This document shows positions 54,421-63,791 of a DNA stretch of 64,000 bases, in pieces. Source of the DNA: Schistocephalus solidus (Eukaryota > Platyhelminthes > Cestoda > Diphyllobothriidea > Diphyllobothriidae); NCBI GenBank assembly GCA_017591395.1, contig WEDG01005554.1, positions 54,911 through 118,910 of the forward strand, in the 5' to 3' direction. Numbering within the stretch: position 1 is the first letter of the stretch; each line of letters opens with the position of its first letter. The position numbers were made by a program, and so were the translations under genes. Under the pieces are notes generated by a model, which saw only the letters and a list, made by a program, of their open reading frames with translations, was not told where the DNA came from and made no database searches.

Positions 54421-54667
54421 TTTGGTGGATTCTTAGCTAAACGTCTGCACGGATCACAAATTCATACGAAAGAATCAACGGCTTTATCAATTCCTGGTCA
54501 ATATACGTACCTTCAGGCCCGTTGTTTCATACGAGTCATACCCTGGTATCCGGCGTGAACTACACGTAAAACTATTTCTTGAGGTTGGGCTGGAATCACA
54601 ACTCTACCTTCATACATTATACATTCTTTGGTTATGTAAAACTGCTCCTTCCGGTTCCTGAAGGGCC

Positions 54668-55090
54668 TTAAAGCTGGGTGTACCTTATCTTCATTGGGCC
54701 AACCTTTCCGAATAAACTCCTTTGCCTGGTGTAAAAGTGGGTCTGCTGTGGTAGTTCAGATGTGCGGGGCACCTGCCATATGGCACCTCTAAATTCTTCG
54801 TCATCTTGTATCAAAGTGCTTGTGATCACCACATCTTCCGGATTTTCGTCGCTTACGCTCAGTCGTGATAAAGCATCTGAAGCCCCGAAATTCTGAGTGG
54901 GCACGTACTAAATTGTGAAGTCATAACTCAAGAGGATGGTACTCCCCCTTTGTGTCCTCATGGCCGCGTACTGGGGCACGCCACGATTTGTGCCGAACAG
55001 AAACTTTAATGGCTGATGATCTGTGTGGAGCACGAAATGTCTACCATAAATGAACTGATGAAATTTCTGTACTGCAAAGATGATCGCCAA
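54668..55090 (-). pseudogene. Gypsy-2 RNase H
   Basis: The frames 55090-54908 and 54904-54668 read AIIFAVQKFHQFIYGRHFVL, HTDHQPLKFLFGTNRGVPQY, then VPTQNFGASDALSRLSVSDE. The TDHQPL motif with its Asp and the ADALSR-type end (SDALSR) are typical of Gypsy RNase H. The stretch 55500-55100, where the RT thumb and RNase H start should be, is present but full of stops. Confidence 0.8.
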
Positions 55091-55769
55091 GCCTTTTTCT
55101 TGATTTTACTGTAGTTTCTTTCTGCCTTTGTGAGTTTTCTGGTAACATGCATTAAGGGCAAGATTTATCCATCCGAATCCTTCTGAAAAAGAACTCCACC
55201 TAACCCGTACTCAGATGTATCCGCCTGGACAATAGTTTCTTAATCGGCTTCGAAATGTGAGAGCACAGTTGACTCAGTAATCTTCGTCTTGATACAGTTA
55301 AGCGATTCCTGACAGTCTACAGACAAGTCAAATTTCGCATCTTTGCAAAGCAGTCGGTTCAAAGGTGGCTTTAAGTTATGCAACCTTGCAATAAATGGTG
55401 AGTATTAGCTGACCAAGCCCATAAATTATTGTAGCTCGCGCACATTCTTTGGCACCTTCACATTCTTGAATGCTGTAACTATCGCTGGATCTGGTGAGCG
55501 TCCTGCCTCGCTTAACACAAATCCCGAGTAGTGGATTTTTTTCGAAGGAACTCGCTCTTCTCCAAGTTTATTTTCAGGCCATAATAAATAAGATTTTCCA
55601 TGACCTTATCGAGCGTCTGAAGCATCTCCTCATCTGTACGACCGACGACCAAAATGTCATCCAAGTAAGCAACAGTCACAGGGATATTTGTAAGCATAGT
55701 GTCCATAAGCTGCTGGAATATACAGGGTGCCGTTTTGACGCCATAGTGGAGACGAGTTTATTTGAATAG

Positions 55770-56395
55770 ACCCTTATTATTATTATTTTATTTATTGCCA
55801 GTTTACAGGCAAGGTCAAAAGGGATATATACGGTAAAGGGGTCCAGCTGACAGTGAAAAAAACTCCTGATCGTTCTTTTAAAGGTATTTTCAGGAGAAAA
55901 AAACTGCAGCTTGTTGAACAGATTAAAGTTTAGGACAGGGAAGTGTTGACACAGGTGCACAGTGTAGTACTTCTCCTTTCGGTGTTGTGGATCTGGTCTT
56001 CTGTACTAGCAGCAAGTATGCCGGCGAGCGGCTGCTAGCTGTAGACTGAGGAATAACCCGATTACGGACTGCAGAGCCAGCAATATTGCCTTCAGCATGA
56101 AGTCCGGCATAGGATTCAGAGTCCGTGGACGCCATCAGAACGGAAAAGAGCTAACAGAGAATCAGCACCCAAAATTCGCGGAAGGTGTCCTGAATGTAGA
56201 AAAACTAGTGACAGCTCTCGTAAACAAAGGATAGTTTTTGCTGAATTTTTAATACTTCTGGGTAGTTTATTCCAGATTGCTATAGCATTTACCGAAAAAA
56301 ACTGACGGTATTTAACGGTGCGTGCCAAAGGAAGAAATAAGAATACATCTCTATGATTGGTGCGCCGACAGTGGTCGAGCTGCCTCAGGGATGTA
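55770..56395 (-). mobile_element. LINE C copy C4 (RT end and 3' UTR), inserted in Gypsy-2
   Basis: It contains the last ~90 codons of the C RT (frames 56328-56116 and 56135-55923: TVKYRQFFSVNAIAIWNKLP; LALFRSDGVHGL) and the complete 3' UTR ending in an ATT repeat at about 55790-55770. It is 5' truncated at 56395. It is the cleanest copy of the C 3' UTR. Confidence 0.86.
55845..55911 (-). ncRNA. ENE-like U-rich internal-loop hairpin, LINE C (C4)
   Basis: The minus-strand RNA would be AGCUGCAGU (55911-55903), U6, CUCCUGA (55896-55890), a 20-nt cap, UCAGGAG (55869-55863), U7C, then ACUG-U-CAGCU (55854-55845). The lower helix has 9 pairs with one bulged U; the upper has 7 pairs. It lies about 75 nt before the 3' end of the LINE. 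Confidence 0.65.
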
Positions 56396-56899
56396 TTAAT
56401 TGTGTATTAATTGTCAACAAAACCTGCGCGGCCTCATCAACCGGTAGCTGTAGATATGCCTCAAAATGATCAATCCTTGCCAAAATATTTCCTCCATTCA
56501 ACGTCGCAGAAATGTGTTCTAAAGTCGGCAGAGGGTAATGAAAGTCTTCTAAAGCGCCATTCAACCCAGTTGAATAATCTGCGCACAACCTTATTCTCCC
56601 GTTAGACTTCTTCACCGCCACTATCATGGCTACCCACGCTGAATAGTTTGTGGGGCAGATAATGCCATTCTGCTGTAAACGTTCCAGTTCTTCCCCAACC
56701 ACTGATTGTACGGCAAATGGAACGCGTCGACTCTATCTGAATACTGGCTTCTTCCCTGGCTTCACCATCAAACTAACTGTAGTTTTTGCGCACGTTCCGA
56801 CTGAAATCTCCATGCATTCGGCATATTGTTTCCTCAGGTCATCTTCCGTAATGTTTAAAACCTAGCATGTCTCCTGGAATGGTCGACTCCACAGACCCA

Positions 56900-57326
56900 T
56901 CCGTGAGATGGTATTTTTGTCAAGCCGATCATATTCGAAATTCGAGACGTAAATGTCTGTTAGACAGGCTTTGTCCTTGAAAACTATAGTGGCCTGGAAA
57001 ACATCCTCAAATTGCATTTGTGTTTTATTTGATGCCAAGGCACGAACGGCTGTGGTTTCAGTTCAGGCGAACCAAGAGTCCCTCACATGTCTATGCTGAT
57101 TATCGGGAGGTCTGAAGCCGTGTCGACCTGCAGCCTAGCAGGTTGTCCATAAAGTTCTAACCGTCAGATATTTTCTGTCTTCCCAACTGAGCACCTGGGA
57201 ATCGCGCTGCGTAATAACATGACATCTATTCCCTGGACTCGATTGTTTTGCGCGACAGTGTGTAACTTTGTGGCCAACCCGAGAACACTTGTAACACCTT
57301 ATCGTGCGATATGGACAATTTGACAC
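56900..57326 (-). pseudogene. Gypsy-2 zinc knuckle and protease
   Basis: The start of frame 57326-57135 has RCYKCSRVGHKVTHCRAKQ, a canonical CX2CX4HX4C nucleocapsid knuckle. The protease follows at about 57160-57090: LYGQPARLQVDTASDLPIIS, with DTA in place of the usual DTG/DSG, then a stop. The remaining protease body is not open. Confidence 0.78.
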
Positions 57327-57767
57327 AAAATGCCACCCACCACACTACCAGAAAGCCGTCTTTGGTTTCCTGGCAAAACTAGTGTTCGCCTTCGGTCTGC
57401 TCGCTTTCTTTTCGAAAACACGCATAGGTTAGCTGTTTACGTCACCAATCAGCCTAGTTTCGTTTTTGATATTCATGCTACAGACACACTCCTCTTCTAG
57501 TTTTTGCACCGTCATCTCGGCTTGCTGATCTAGCTGAGCTAGCAATCGTGTGCGGACGTGAACATCCTCCGCCAAAGTTAGTGACTAAATAAAAAGGAGT
57601 GCCTTTATCTGCGGACTAGTGGTTTGTTCTAGGTCTGCTTAATGATAGGCATCATTCAATCGGCCAGCTAGGTCAAAATCGTCTTCGTGAGGCTACCGTT
57701 CTATGTTTAAACACTGGTAACGTCAATTGAATAAGGACTTTGAGAAACTAAACAACGATTATAAATT

Positions 57768-58125
57768 CTAAACCGTTTCCTCAAATGAAATATCTGCCGG
57801 CTTCTTTGGCAAAATAAACTTTACGTACCGCTCATGTTCGCGCTGGCCTAGCTTCAAAAGCAGAACTTCCACCTTCCCTTTTGTCCTCCAAATTTGAGTC
57901 TTCATCTTCAAACAGAAGTGCATATTTAAGATACCAAACTTCAAAGTTGACGCCGCCATCGGGATCTAAATTAAATAATGTTATCCAGTATTCAAGTTCT
58001 TTTTGTTGGTTCGTCCTAGCCAGAGTCCAACGTTTTTGTATTTCTGAAAACAGAGCCACAAAATTGGCCCGTTATGCGTCGAGTAACTGCTGCATTTGCT
58101 CTACTGTAATCATAAGTTCGGACAT
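57768..58125 (-). pseudogene. Gypsy-2 Gag N-terminal part
   Basis: An ATG at 58125-58123, only about 14 bases behind the 5' LTR, opens MSELMITVEQMQQLLDA followed by a stop. The frame continues NFVALFSEIQKRWTLARTNQ, QKELEYWITLFNLDPDGGVN and FEVWYLKYALLFEDED, then shifts to 57959-57768 (LLKLGQREHERYVKFILPKK). This is the capsid-like region of a Mag-type Gag. The segment 57760-57330 is Gag too, by position, but holds no open frame. Confidence 0.75.
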
Positions 58126-58129
58126 TTGT

Positions 58130-58136
58130 GTCGCCA
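58130..58136 (-). promoter_or_regulatory. Gypsy-2 primer binding site core
   Basis: On the minus strand TGGCGAC lies three bases after the 5' LTR. It matches the start of a typical tRNA-Ser primer site; similarity does not extend further. Confidence 0.5.
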
Positions 58137-58139
58137 GTT

Positions 58140-58629
58140 TGTAATATCCCGACGCGTGTGAAAGAGAAAAAGGCAAAGCCAGTTTTGGAAAAAAAACACT
58201 TTATTCTGGGCCAACAGAAAACAGCAGATCTCAAGCTCATCAACTGTCGTCTATTTATTAGTTCTCGGGGTTCTTGAACCTTCCGACCAATCGTGACGAA
58301 GAGCGTTCTGGAACTTTCTTGCCTACAACGTGGCTTACATTGACTGGTCGCTTCTCACGTTGGAAATCCCCTGGCGGAAACTTCTCGAATTTGGGCCGCA
58401 CGCGCGCCTGGGGGCTTGACGCGTGCTCGGTCCAGTGGCGCAACTTCTCGAATTTGGGCCGCACGTGTGCCTAGGGGCTTGACGCGTGCTCGGTGCAGCG
58501 GCACATACCGATTGGTTGCCTGGTTGCCTGCGCATTCTTCTCAGCCGGCTTGGCCTATTTCGGCTTGCGAAAACACGTGCCATTTTCGCCTTGGGCCACG
58601 ACTCAACTGTGGATCCCGTCTCCGTAACA
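58140..58629 (-). repeat. Gypsy-2 5' LTR
   Basis: It matches 53045-53536 with a moderate number of substitutions, so this insertion is old. It contains an internal near-duplicate of about 60 bp (gaatttgggccgcacg... at 58386 and again at 58450), also seen in the other LTR. Confidence 0.87.
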
Positions 58630-59085
58630 CATATGCTTCACACTTAAGGAGAACTCTACGAGTATCATTTGAGGAAGCTTGGCTACATCTCCAAGAAGGA
58701 CAGCGACAACAGAAAGCTTACAACGACTGCATTGCGCATGGGAACCCATACCAGCGGGGGATATTGTATGGATGTGAAGTTTTGAAGCGCCTGCTGGGGT
58801 ACCACTGAAATTTAATTCAGCATGGGTTGGTCCTTATGTTGTTACTCGTGTCCTGTCAGACACGACTTGCCTCATCCGCCACAAAGATAGGTGGTATTCT
58901 GAGGAGTTCTCCATTCATTTCAATTCCTTAAGCCAGGATATCATGAAGGCGAGAACGCTGATCATTCGGAGATGCATGGTAGGTCGTCTCACCAGGACGA
59001 TTCTCAAATAGTTAAGCACTACCATGAGGTTCCTCCGGAAGGAGGTAACACACTACCCCAAGTCTTCAGTTCAGTTGATTGTATT
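58630..59085 (+). pseudogene. Gypsy-1 integrase C-terminal domain
   Basis: The sequence resumes after Gypsy-2 with YASHLRRTLRVSFEEAWLHL and QEGQRQQKAYNDCIAHGNPY, QRGILYG. Other frames give LKFNSAWVGPYVVTRVLSD and TTCLIRHKD, the C-terminal SH3-like segment of Gypsy integrases. The tail at 59029-59085 reads HHEVPPEGGNTLPQVFSSV. The fit to the break at 53044 shows that the two pieces are one gene. Confidence 0.83.
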
Positions 59086-59510
59086 TGAGGAAAATAGGCT
59101 GACGCCTTTGAAATCCCTATTTGTTACATTAAAATAGCAAAAATAAGAAGCAATGTAGAGACGTAACAGTCAATTGAATGCAGACAGATTAACGTGGTAC
59201 ACTGATATCGTTTATGTGAGGTAGTCACATAGTCTTCGTGGTACTGCAACATATGTATGTCAAGCCGATGTTTGAATGTATCCACAGACAGGGACATTAC
59301 AATCGCCTCAGGTAGGTTATACCACGGTTCCACGACACGGTTGGTCAAAAAATACTTCCTCACATCCAATCTTACTTGGGGCGGACTTAGTTTGAATGGA
59401 TGACCTTGGAGATTTTTCGTAGTGGCAAGTTGGAAAATGTCAACTGATAGGAGGGCGCAATCCATGCCACGCACTTCAACAATGAATAACAAGTTGAAAA
59501 ACTCGTAAAG
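59086..59510 (-). mobile_element. LINE D fragment D4 (C-terminus and 3' UTR), inserted in Gypsy-1
   Basis: The frame 59492-59124 reads VDIFQLATTKNLQGHPFKLS, PPQVRLDVRKYFLTNRVVEP and NLPEAIVMSLSVDTFKHRLD, equal to the end of D3 RT (25494-25778). The 3' UTR ends with the conserved AGGC-GTCA-GCCT hairpin (59107-59096). It is strongly 5' truncated. Confidence 0.83.
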
Positions 59511-59589
59511 CTACCTCCTGAAGGCGGATCGCCTACCGAACTGCTTGATGCTGCTGAGGACAGCAGAGTCCTTTTATAGGAGGAAGCAA
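59511..59589 (+). other. Gypsy-1 tail between LINE D4 and the 3' LTR
   Basis: It reads LPPEGGSPTELLDAAEDSRV on the plus strand, echoing the PPEGG motif at 59029-59050 on the other side of D4. This is either a target duplication remnant or a repeat in the tail. The purine-rich aggaggaagca (59578-59588) before TGTAG is a candidate polypurine tract. Confidence 0.5.
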
Positions 59590-59757
59590 TGTAGAAAGTT
59601 CTAACCACGTGATCCACGCACGTCCGAAGAAACTTCTAGAAAACGAGCCCCCTAAGGGGTGCGCGAGATTCTTCATCCTATTTGTACGTCTAGCACTTTA
59701 AACATGATTTAGGTTTCTTATAAAGTTTTATAACATAACAACATAACAAACATAGTT
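59590..59757 (+). repeat. Gypsy-1 3' LTR, first third
   Basis: It starts TGTAGAAAGTTCTAACCACG and matches 33558-33722. It ends where LINE B3 starts; the remainder may lie beyond the right edge of the window. Confidence 0.75.
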
Positions 59758-59918
59758 TCGTGGTATAAATAAATACAAAGTGGATAATTGCTGCACTATG
59801 TGAGCAGCAATATTAACAGCAAAAATGAGTAATATGGTAGGCATATCCCGATTCAGAACGATTTGCCATTTTTAAAACAAAAGTCAACAATCTTTGACAT
59901 ATACGGTGAACAAGAAAA

Positions 59919-60007
59919 GAAGCAGTAATTCAAACTCCTACGGTTCAATCGGAGTCAGAGTTTAACAAGCCACCAATTTAAAAAAAACTAGGAGAAAATA
60001 CTGCTTC
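59919..60007 (-). ncRNA. ENE-like hairpin, LINE B (B3, eroded)
   Basis: The lower helix GAAGCAGU/ACUGCUUC (60007-60000 with 59926-59919) is perfect. The upper helix is CUCCUAG against UAGGAG. The U tracts are interrupted (AUUUU and UUUGAAUU). Confidence 0.45.
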
Positions 60008-60649
60008 ACTAACAAAATTAATAGCTTGATGCAACGGGTTAGTATTGTGATGTTACTGACGACGTATGAGGGTTCGGAACTCTCCTTGTCGGGTGAGAGA
60101 TAATATAGCAGTTAGAGCTACTGTTTATAACCACCAGTGGAGGTGAGAGAGGAGAAACCCATCGTGGAAACCAGGGTCGAAACGAAGAGGGGACAGTAGA
60201 GGTCATGAGATCGTCATCGAGATGCGACATTGCTGACTGCATTGTCAACCAATCAAAGAGGCAAAACCATCAGAACCCGCCTCGATCCTCAACTGAACCT
60301 GCAGACCATCGTTGGGGTTGCATAATCGGAGAAAAGTATCACGTTTGTCAAGAGTTGGCGATGCTAGTTTAAAAGGGGGGACGGACAAGTGAATGCAAAG
60401 ATTGACTCTGCAGAGGATGATGAAAATCAAGGGGGCTGCCTCAAATACCAGGAGGACCCTTTTCAAAATTCAAAAGTTGCGAGTTTGGGAAAGAAACAGA
60501 CAATAAGGACTTTGTATCTTCCGAAGTTAAATGTTTGCGTAATTTGGTTTCGAAAATAGCTAATGTAGACGACAACCTACTTTGCAGTGGAAGATTATTC
60601 CAGATGAAAACATATTTGGAGGTGAAAACTGAGAATAGTTATTTTTGGA

Positions 60650-61245
60650 GCTAAGGGGTGGTGAAATGATCATGGAGCAATTACGAGCGGCATAGGGTCG
60701 ATCTATGGGAGTCAGAATGTTAATTCGTGGGATATTTTGGCTACAGTTAACACAAAACAGGAAGCAGAGACCGGCTTCGAGTCTTCTAACCCAGAGAAAT
60801 TTAGTGTTTGCTTACTGGCATATATCGATTTAAGAGATTCTGGATCCAGGAAGGGAAACGAGTCTTCGAGTAAAAACCCTCTGAGCTTTTTCAATCTAAC
60901 TGCGGTTATAGGCGTTCATCAGCCCAAAGTAAGGACATCAGTATTCTAGGATAGGAAGAACAAACATGCGGTACAGATTTGATATTATTTCCGGAAGGAA
61001 GAAATTATGTGATATAAAACCGCATGTCTGTTCAGCTTTGCAGAAATTAAATCTGCATGAGGCAATAATGCTAGCTTATTCGTGTAACTTAGATCTAAGT
61101 CTATTACGGTTAATCTTTCTAAAACTGTACTTTTTTGAACAACTAAGGGTCCAGGTAGCTTGGCGGGTCAAAGTCACATGAAACGGCTCTTGGGTGGAGA
61201 AAATTCCATCTGCCATATAGAGCTCCCACGTGAGAGCATACGTTT
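60650..61245 (-). pseudogene. LINE B3 reverse transcriptase thumb
   Basis: DNA matches B1 19352-19920 throughout. Recognisable pieces include the LGWI...'SLRRLEAGLCFL'-type segment at about 60790-60740 and the end of the domain near 60700. No frame is open beyond 60 residues. The plus-strand open stretches (60737-60949, 60966-61181) are shadows. Confidence 0.7.
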
Positions 61246-61838
61246 TTAGAATTTAGAATTTATATTTGGTTAGCACCGGCAAGGCACTGTCTAAGCAAAC
61301 ATTAGTAACGAAATAAAGTTATGACAATGTGTGCAGATAAATGTACAAATATATCACTTGTCCTGCTATGTCAACAGTTAGCGATGTTTTAAAATTAATG
61401 GTGAACTAGAAAAAAATAGGCAGTGAAAAAAACTCCTTCCATAAAAATGGAGGCAGAGTTCAATAAGCCTTCATTTTTTACTAGAAGGTAAGAGAAAAAA
61501 ACTGCTTAGGAAAAAAATGGTCAGGTGGTAGAGTAGGGTAATACGGTAGTAGCATTTCAGAATGAGATAATGAAACGTCAAGGTGATTAGTTCTTGATCA
61601 CTTAGGCGTATGAAACAAAATTTCACGAAAATGCGTCAATGAACTAAAATCCTCAGCATCTAAGGATCCAGAATTGAATTCTGATGATGGTTAGTATCCA
61701 AAGAAACGGTAGAATTTTAGACTGTGGACCACTGAATGTGTACGTCCGAATGACGTCATTGTTTAGATGACTGGTGATATAAGGAGACATCATAGTTCAA
61801 AGGCGACCTGAGGTAGCGAAAATATAGTTTCAAGAGGG
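61246..61838 (-). mobile_element. LINE A 3'-UTR-only insertion in B3
   Basis: It matches the A2 3' UTR (36665-37264) end to end and begins within about 5 nt of the position of the A stop codon. It therefore has the whole UTR and no coding sequence. The B target shows a small deletion rather than a duplication. It includes the ENE-like hairpin at 61420-61505. Confidence 0.85.
61420..61505 (-). ncRNA. ENE-like hairpin, LINE A (UTR-only copy)
   Basis: GCAGU/ACUGC (61505-61501 with 61424-61420) is kept. The upper helix CUCUUACC against GGAAGGAG keeps 7 of 8 pairs counting one G-U. The U tracts are U6 and U7C. Confidence 0.55.
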
Positions 61839-63270
61839 ATCCGTGTTGATTTTATTAACGCAACTATTGGTATTTTCTTTAAGAAAATGAATTAATGCAC
61901 TTAAGATCATCAGCGTAAACGAAATTTTGTGAATTTGTGAGTAAAGTTTTAAAGTTCGTTTATGTACTAAATGAAGAGGAGGGAACATAGAACCGCGCCT
62001 TGAAAAACGTTACTCGTGGTCGGCTGAGGCGTCAAGTAGCATTTACCTACTAAGAACTTCTGGCTGCGGTTAGACAAGTAGGAACCTATGAAGTCAAGGA
62101 GAGGAGACCGGATGCCGAGGGCTTCCAGTTTCACCAGAAGACGTCTATGTGGTACCTTGAAAAAGGCTTTGCTCAGGTCAAAGTAGATCACAACCACTGA
62201 CTGTTGCTCATTAAGAAAGGATTTGACAAGGTTACGAAAAGCTAAGTGACACATTTCGAATGATCTCCCAGGTAGAAAACCATTTTGCGAGTTGCTAAAA
62301 TCTTATTTTCTAGGGCAAAGTCAAGAATTTGATTAAAAATAATTTTTCAAGAAGTTTTCCTAGAGCAGGGGTTTTATGAACGCCTCGATAATTATTTACG
62401 TCTGAACGAGATCCCGACTTGAAGACACAAAGAATAATAGATGTCTTCCATGAGTCAAGAAATAATCCGTTTAAAGATAAACTGAGAATACATGGCTAAA
62501 CAACCGTGGAAATCTCGGCACTCTCTTAATAACTGAGTTTGGAATACCATCAGTTCCCGAAGAGTGCGAGTTTTTCAGACGAATTATTTGCTTACGAATT
62601 AGTTCTAAGGAGAAATCAATAGTGCTGATAACATTGAATGAAGATGCCTGAAACGTTAGAACCAGTTCAGATTCCATTGTAAGATGATTTTTAAAGAACG
62701 CACTAAACAATTCTGCCTTGTCAGAGTCTTCGAGAACGAAGTTCTTGTCTTCGTTTAGTAATGGAGGAATTTCATAACCTCGTTAAGAGGAGGATCGATG
62801 ACGGAACAGTTAAGCAACAGATGTTGCAGAGTTTGACTCGCTGAGTGCGCAAGACGCCCTCTGTATGTCACGTGTAAGACGAATTTTAGAGGCTAATTCA
62901 AAACTCTCTGCAATCTTTAGATGTACAGAATACGAACTAGTATATTGATCTTTTAATTGCTTCCTCAATTTCTTTCATCTTGGAAAAAGAAAGTGAGGGA
63001 CGGTGGATTCCAAAGCGTAGGGCTTGATAATTTTGGTTGGCACAAATTCCAGGATGTTATTTGAAACGACTGACATAAAGTCAGGAAGACATGCCGCGTC
63101 TTTCATGGAGGACAGATGCTGTCAGTCAAATGAGTCCAAATATTTGTTATTTAAGCTCATATCTGCGAAATCAAAATCATGATAGGTACGAACGGCACTT
63201 GCATTTTTCAATGAGACAATCGGTAAGCAACAGTGAATTAATGTATGGTCACTTTGGAGGAGGCCCTGAT
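61839..63270 (-). pseudogene. LINE B3 linker and reverse transcriptase palm
   Basis: The frame 62710-62471 reads FSAFFKNHLTMESELVLTFQ, FSLELIRKQIIRLKNSHSSG and TDGIPNSVIKRVPRFPRLFS. The frame 62254-61967 has motif A VIYFDLSKAFFKVPHRRLLV and motif B NVFQGAVLCSLLF. Motif C FVYADDL is readable at about 61925-61905. The linker upstream (63270-62720) is recognisable by DNA match to B1 but not open. The insert at 61838 cuts the gene shortly after YADD. Confidence 0.8.
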
Positions 63271-63429
63271 TAAAATCAACGAAGAGAGTTGCAATTCCAT
63301 TTGTGAAAATGAGGTCTAAAATATGCTTGTCTCTCGTTGAAGAACGGACAAGCTGGAACCAATTTGAAAAATTAATGGTTTCTAGGAAAGGCTGAACTCT
63401 GGGTGGACAAAAGTGTTAAATCCAGTCAA

Positions 63430-63520
63430 TTTAATTCAGTATAATTCAGTATATATAAGGAAGATAGACAGAGCCTTTGAAAACCCTATTTACAGATAGA
63501 AGCTAGCAAAACAAGCAAAT
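63430..63520 (-). repeat. Possible LINE D 3'-end crumb
   Basis: On the minus strand aaatagggttttcaaaggct followed by ctgtctatcttcc resembles the D4 3' end (aaatagggatttcaaaggcg). It breaks the B3 endonuclease-linker alignment here. Confidence 0.35.
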
Positions 63521-63524
63521 TTAA

Positions 63525-63791
63525 CATGGCGATAGTCGTTTTCGCCATGTAAAATTTCAGGAAAATTAAAATCCCCAGCGATTATTTTAATGTTAAAATT
63601 GGACCCCAAAACCAAGTTAAAAAATCAAAAAGTTTTGCATCATCATCGGATGAATAAGGCGGGTTGTAAATACATCCGAGAAGCGCCTTTTGCCGAGGCG
63701 ACAGGTTAATGGATGAGAAGCAGTGATTACCAGAAAATGACGTAACATCTAGAGCAAACGGGAAGTGCTTAAATGAAGCTTTAATATACTT
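63525..63791 (-). pseudogene. LINE B3 endonuclease, central part
   Basis: The minus strand reads YIKASFKHFPFALDVTSFSG, NHCFSSINLSPRQKALLGCI and YNPPYSSDDDAKLFDFL, equal to the VCFASVILPHNKKALIGCVY and NHP region of A2. A GDFNFP-type segment follows at about 63560-63545, out of frame. Confidence 0.7.

Larger units (their letters stand above)
55512..56702 (-). pseudogene. Gypsy-2 reverse transcriptase, interrupted by LINE C4
   Basis: The upstream frame (56702-56385) reads VGEELERLQQNGIICPTNYS, AWVAMIVAVKKSNGRIRLCA, DYSTGLNGALEDFHYPLPTL and ILARIDHFEAYLQLPVDEAA (first catalytic Asp), and stops at LLTINT where LINE C4 begins. Downstream (about 55768-55512) come LFKYTRLHYGVKT, MDTMLTNIPVTVAYLDDILV (motif C YLDD) and VMENLIYYGLKINLEKSEF. 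Joined across the insert this is a normal Gypsy RT core, with frameshifts. Confidence 0.86.
53045..58629 (-). mobile_element. Gypsy-2: LTR retrotransposon inserted in the Gypsy-1 integrase
   Basis: It is complete end to end on the minus strand: 5' LTR (58629-58140), PBS, gag (58125-57768), zinc knuckle and protease (57326-56900), RT (56702-55512, split by LINE C4), RNase H (55090-54668), integrase (54420-53923), 3' LTR (53536-53045). The flanks are aatat and catat, a 5-bp target duplication with one mismatch. RT motif YLDDI and the gag start close behind the LTR suggest the Mag-like branch of Gypsy. All genes carry stops or frameshifts. Confidence 0.88.
33558..59757 (+). mobile_element. Gypsy-1: LTR retrotransposon split over 26 kb by nested insertions
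   Basis: Its own parts on the plus strand are: 5' LTR 33558-34080, leader 34081-34117, gag/protease/RT 34850-36664, RT end and RNase H 41145-41987, integrase 52140-53044, integrase C-terminus 58630-59085, tail 59511-59589, start of 3' LTR 59590-59757. The gaps are filled by LINE B 3' UTR, LINE A, LINE C, Gypsy-2 and LINE D. Each domain resumes where it broke. The native element would be about 5 kb. The order (protease-RT-RNase H-integrase) and the YMDD RT place it in Gypsy (Ty3-like). All genes are broken. Confidence 0.88.
59758..63791 (-). mobile_element. CR1-like LINE, family B, copy B3, split by a LINE A 3' UTR
   Basis: On the minus strand: the end of the endonuclease (63791-63525), linker (63270-62700), RT (62710-61839), then after the insert at 61838-61246 the RT thumb (61245-60650) and 3' UTR (60650-59758). 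It has more endonuclease than B1. It seems to have entered the Gypsy-1 3' LTR. The last ~60 bp of the B 3' end present in B1 are missing. Confidence 0.83.
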
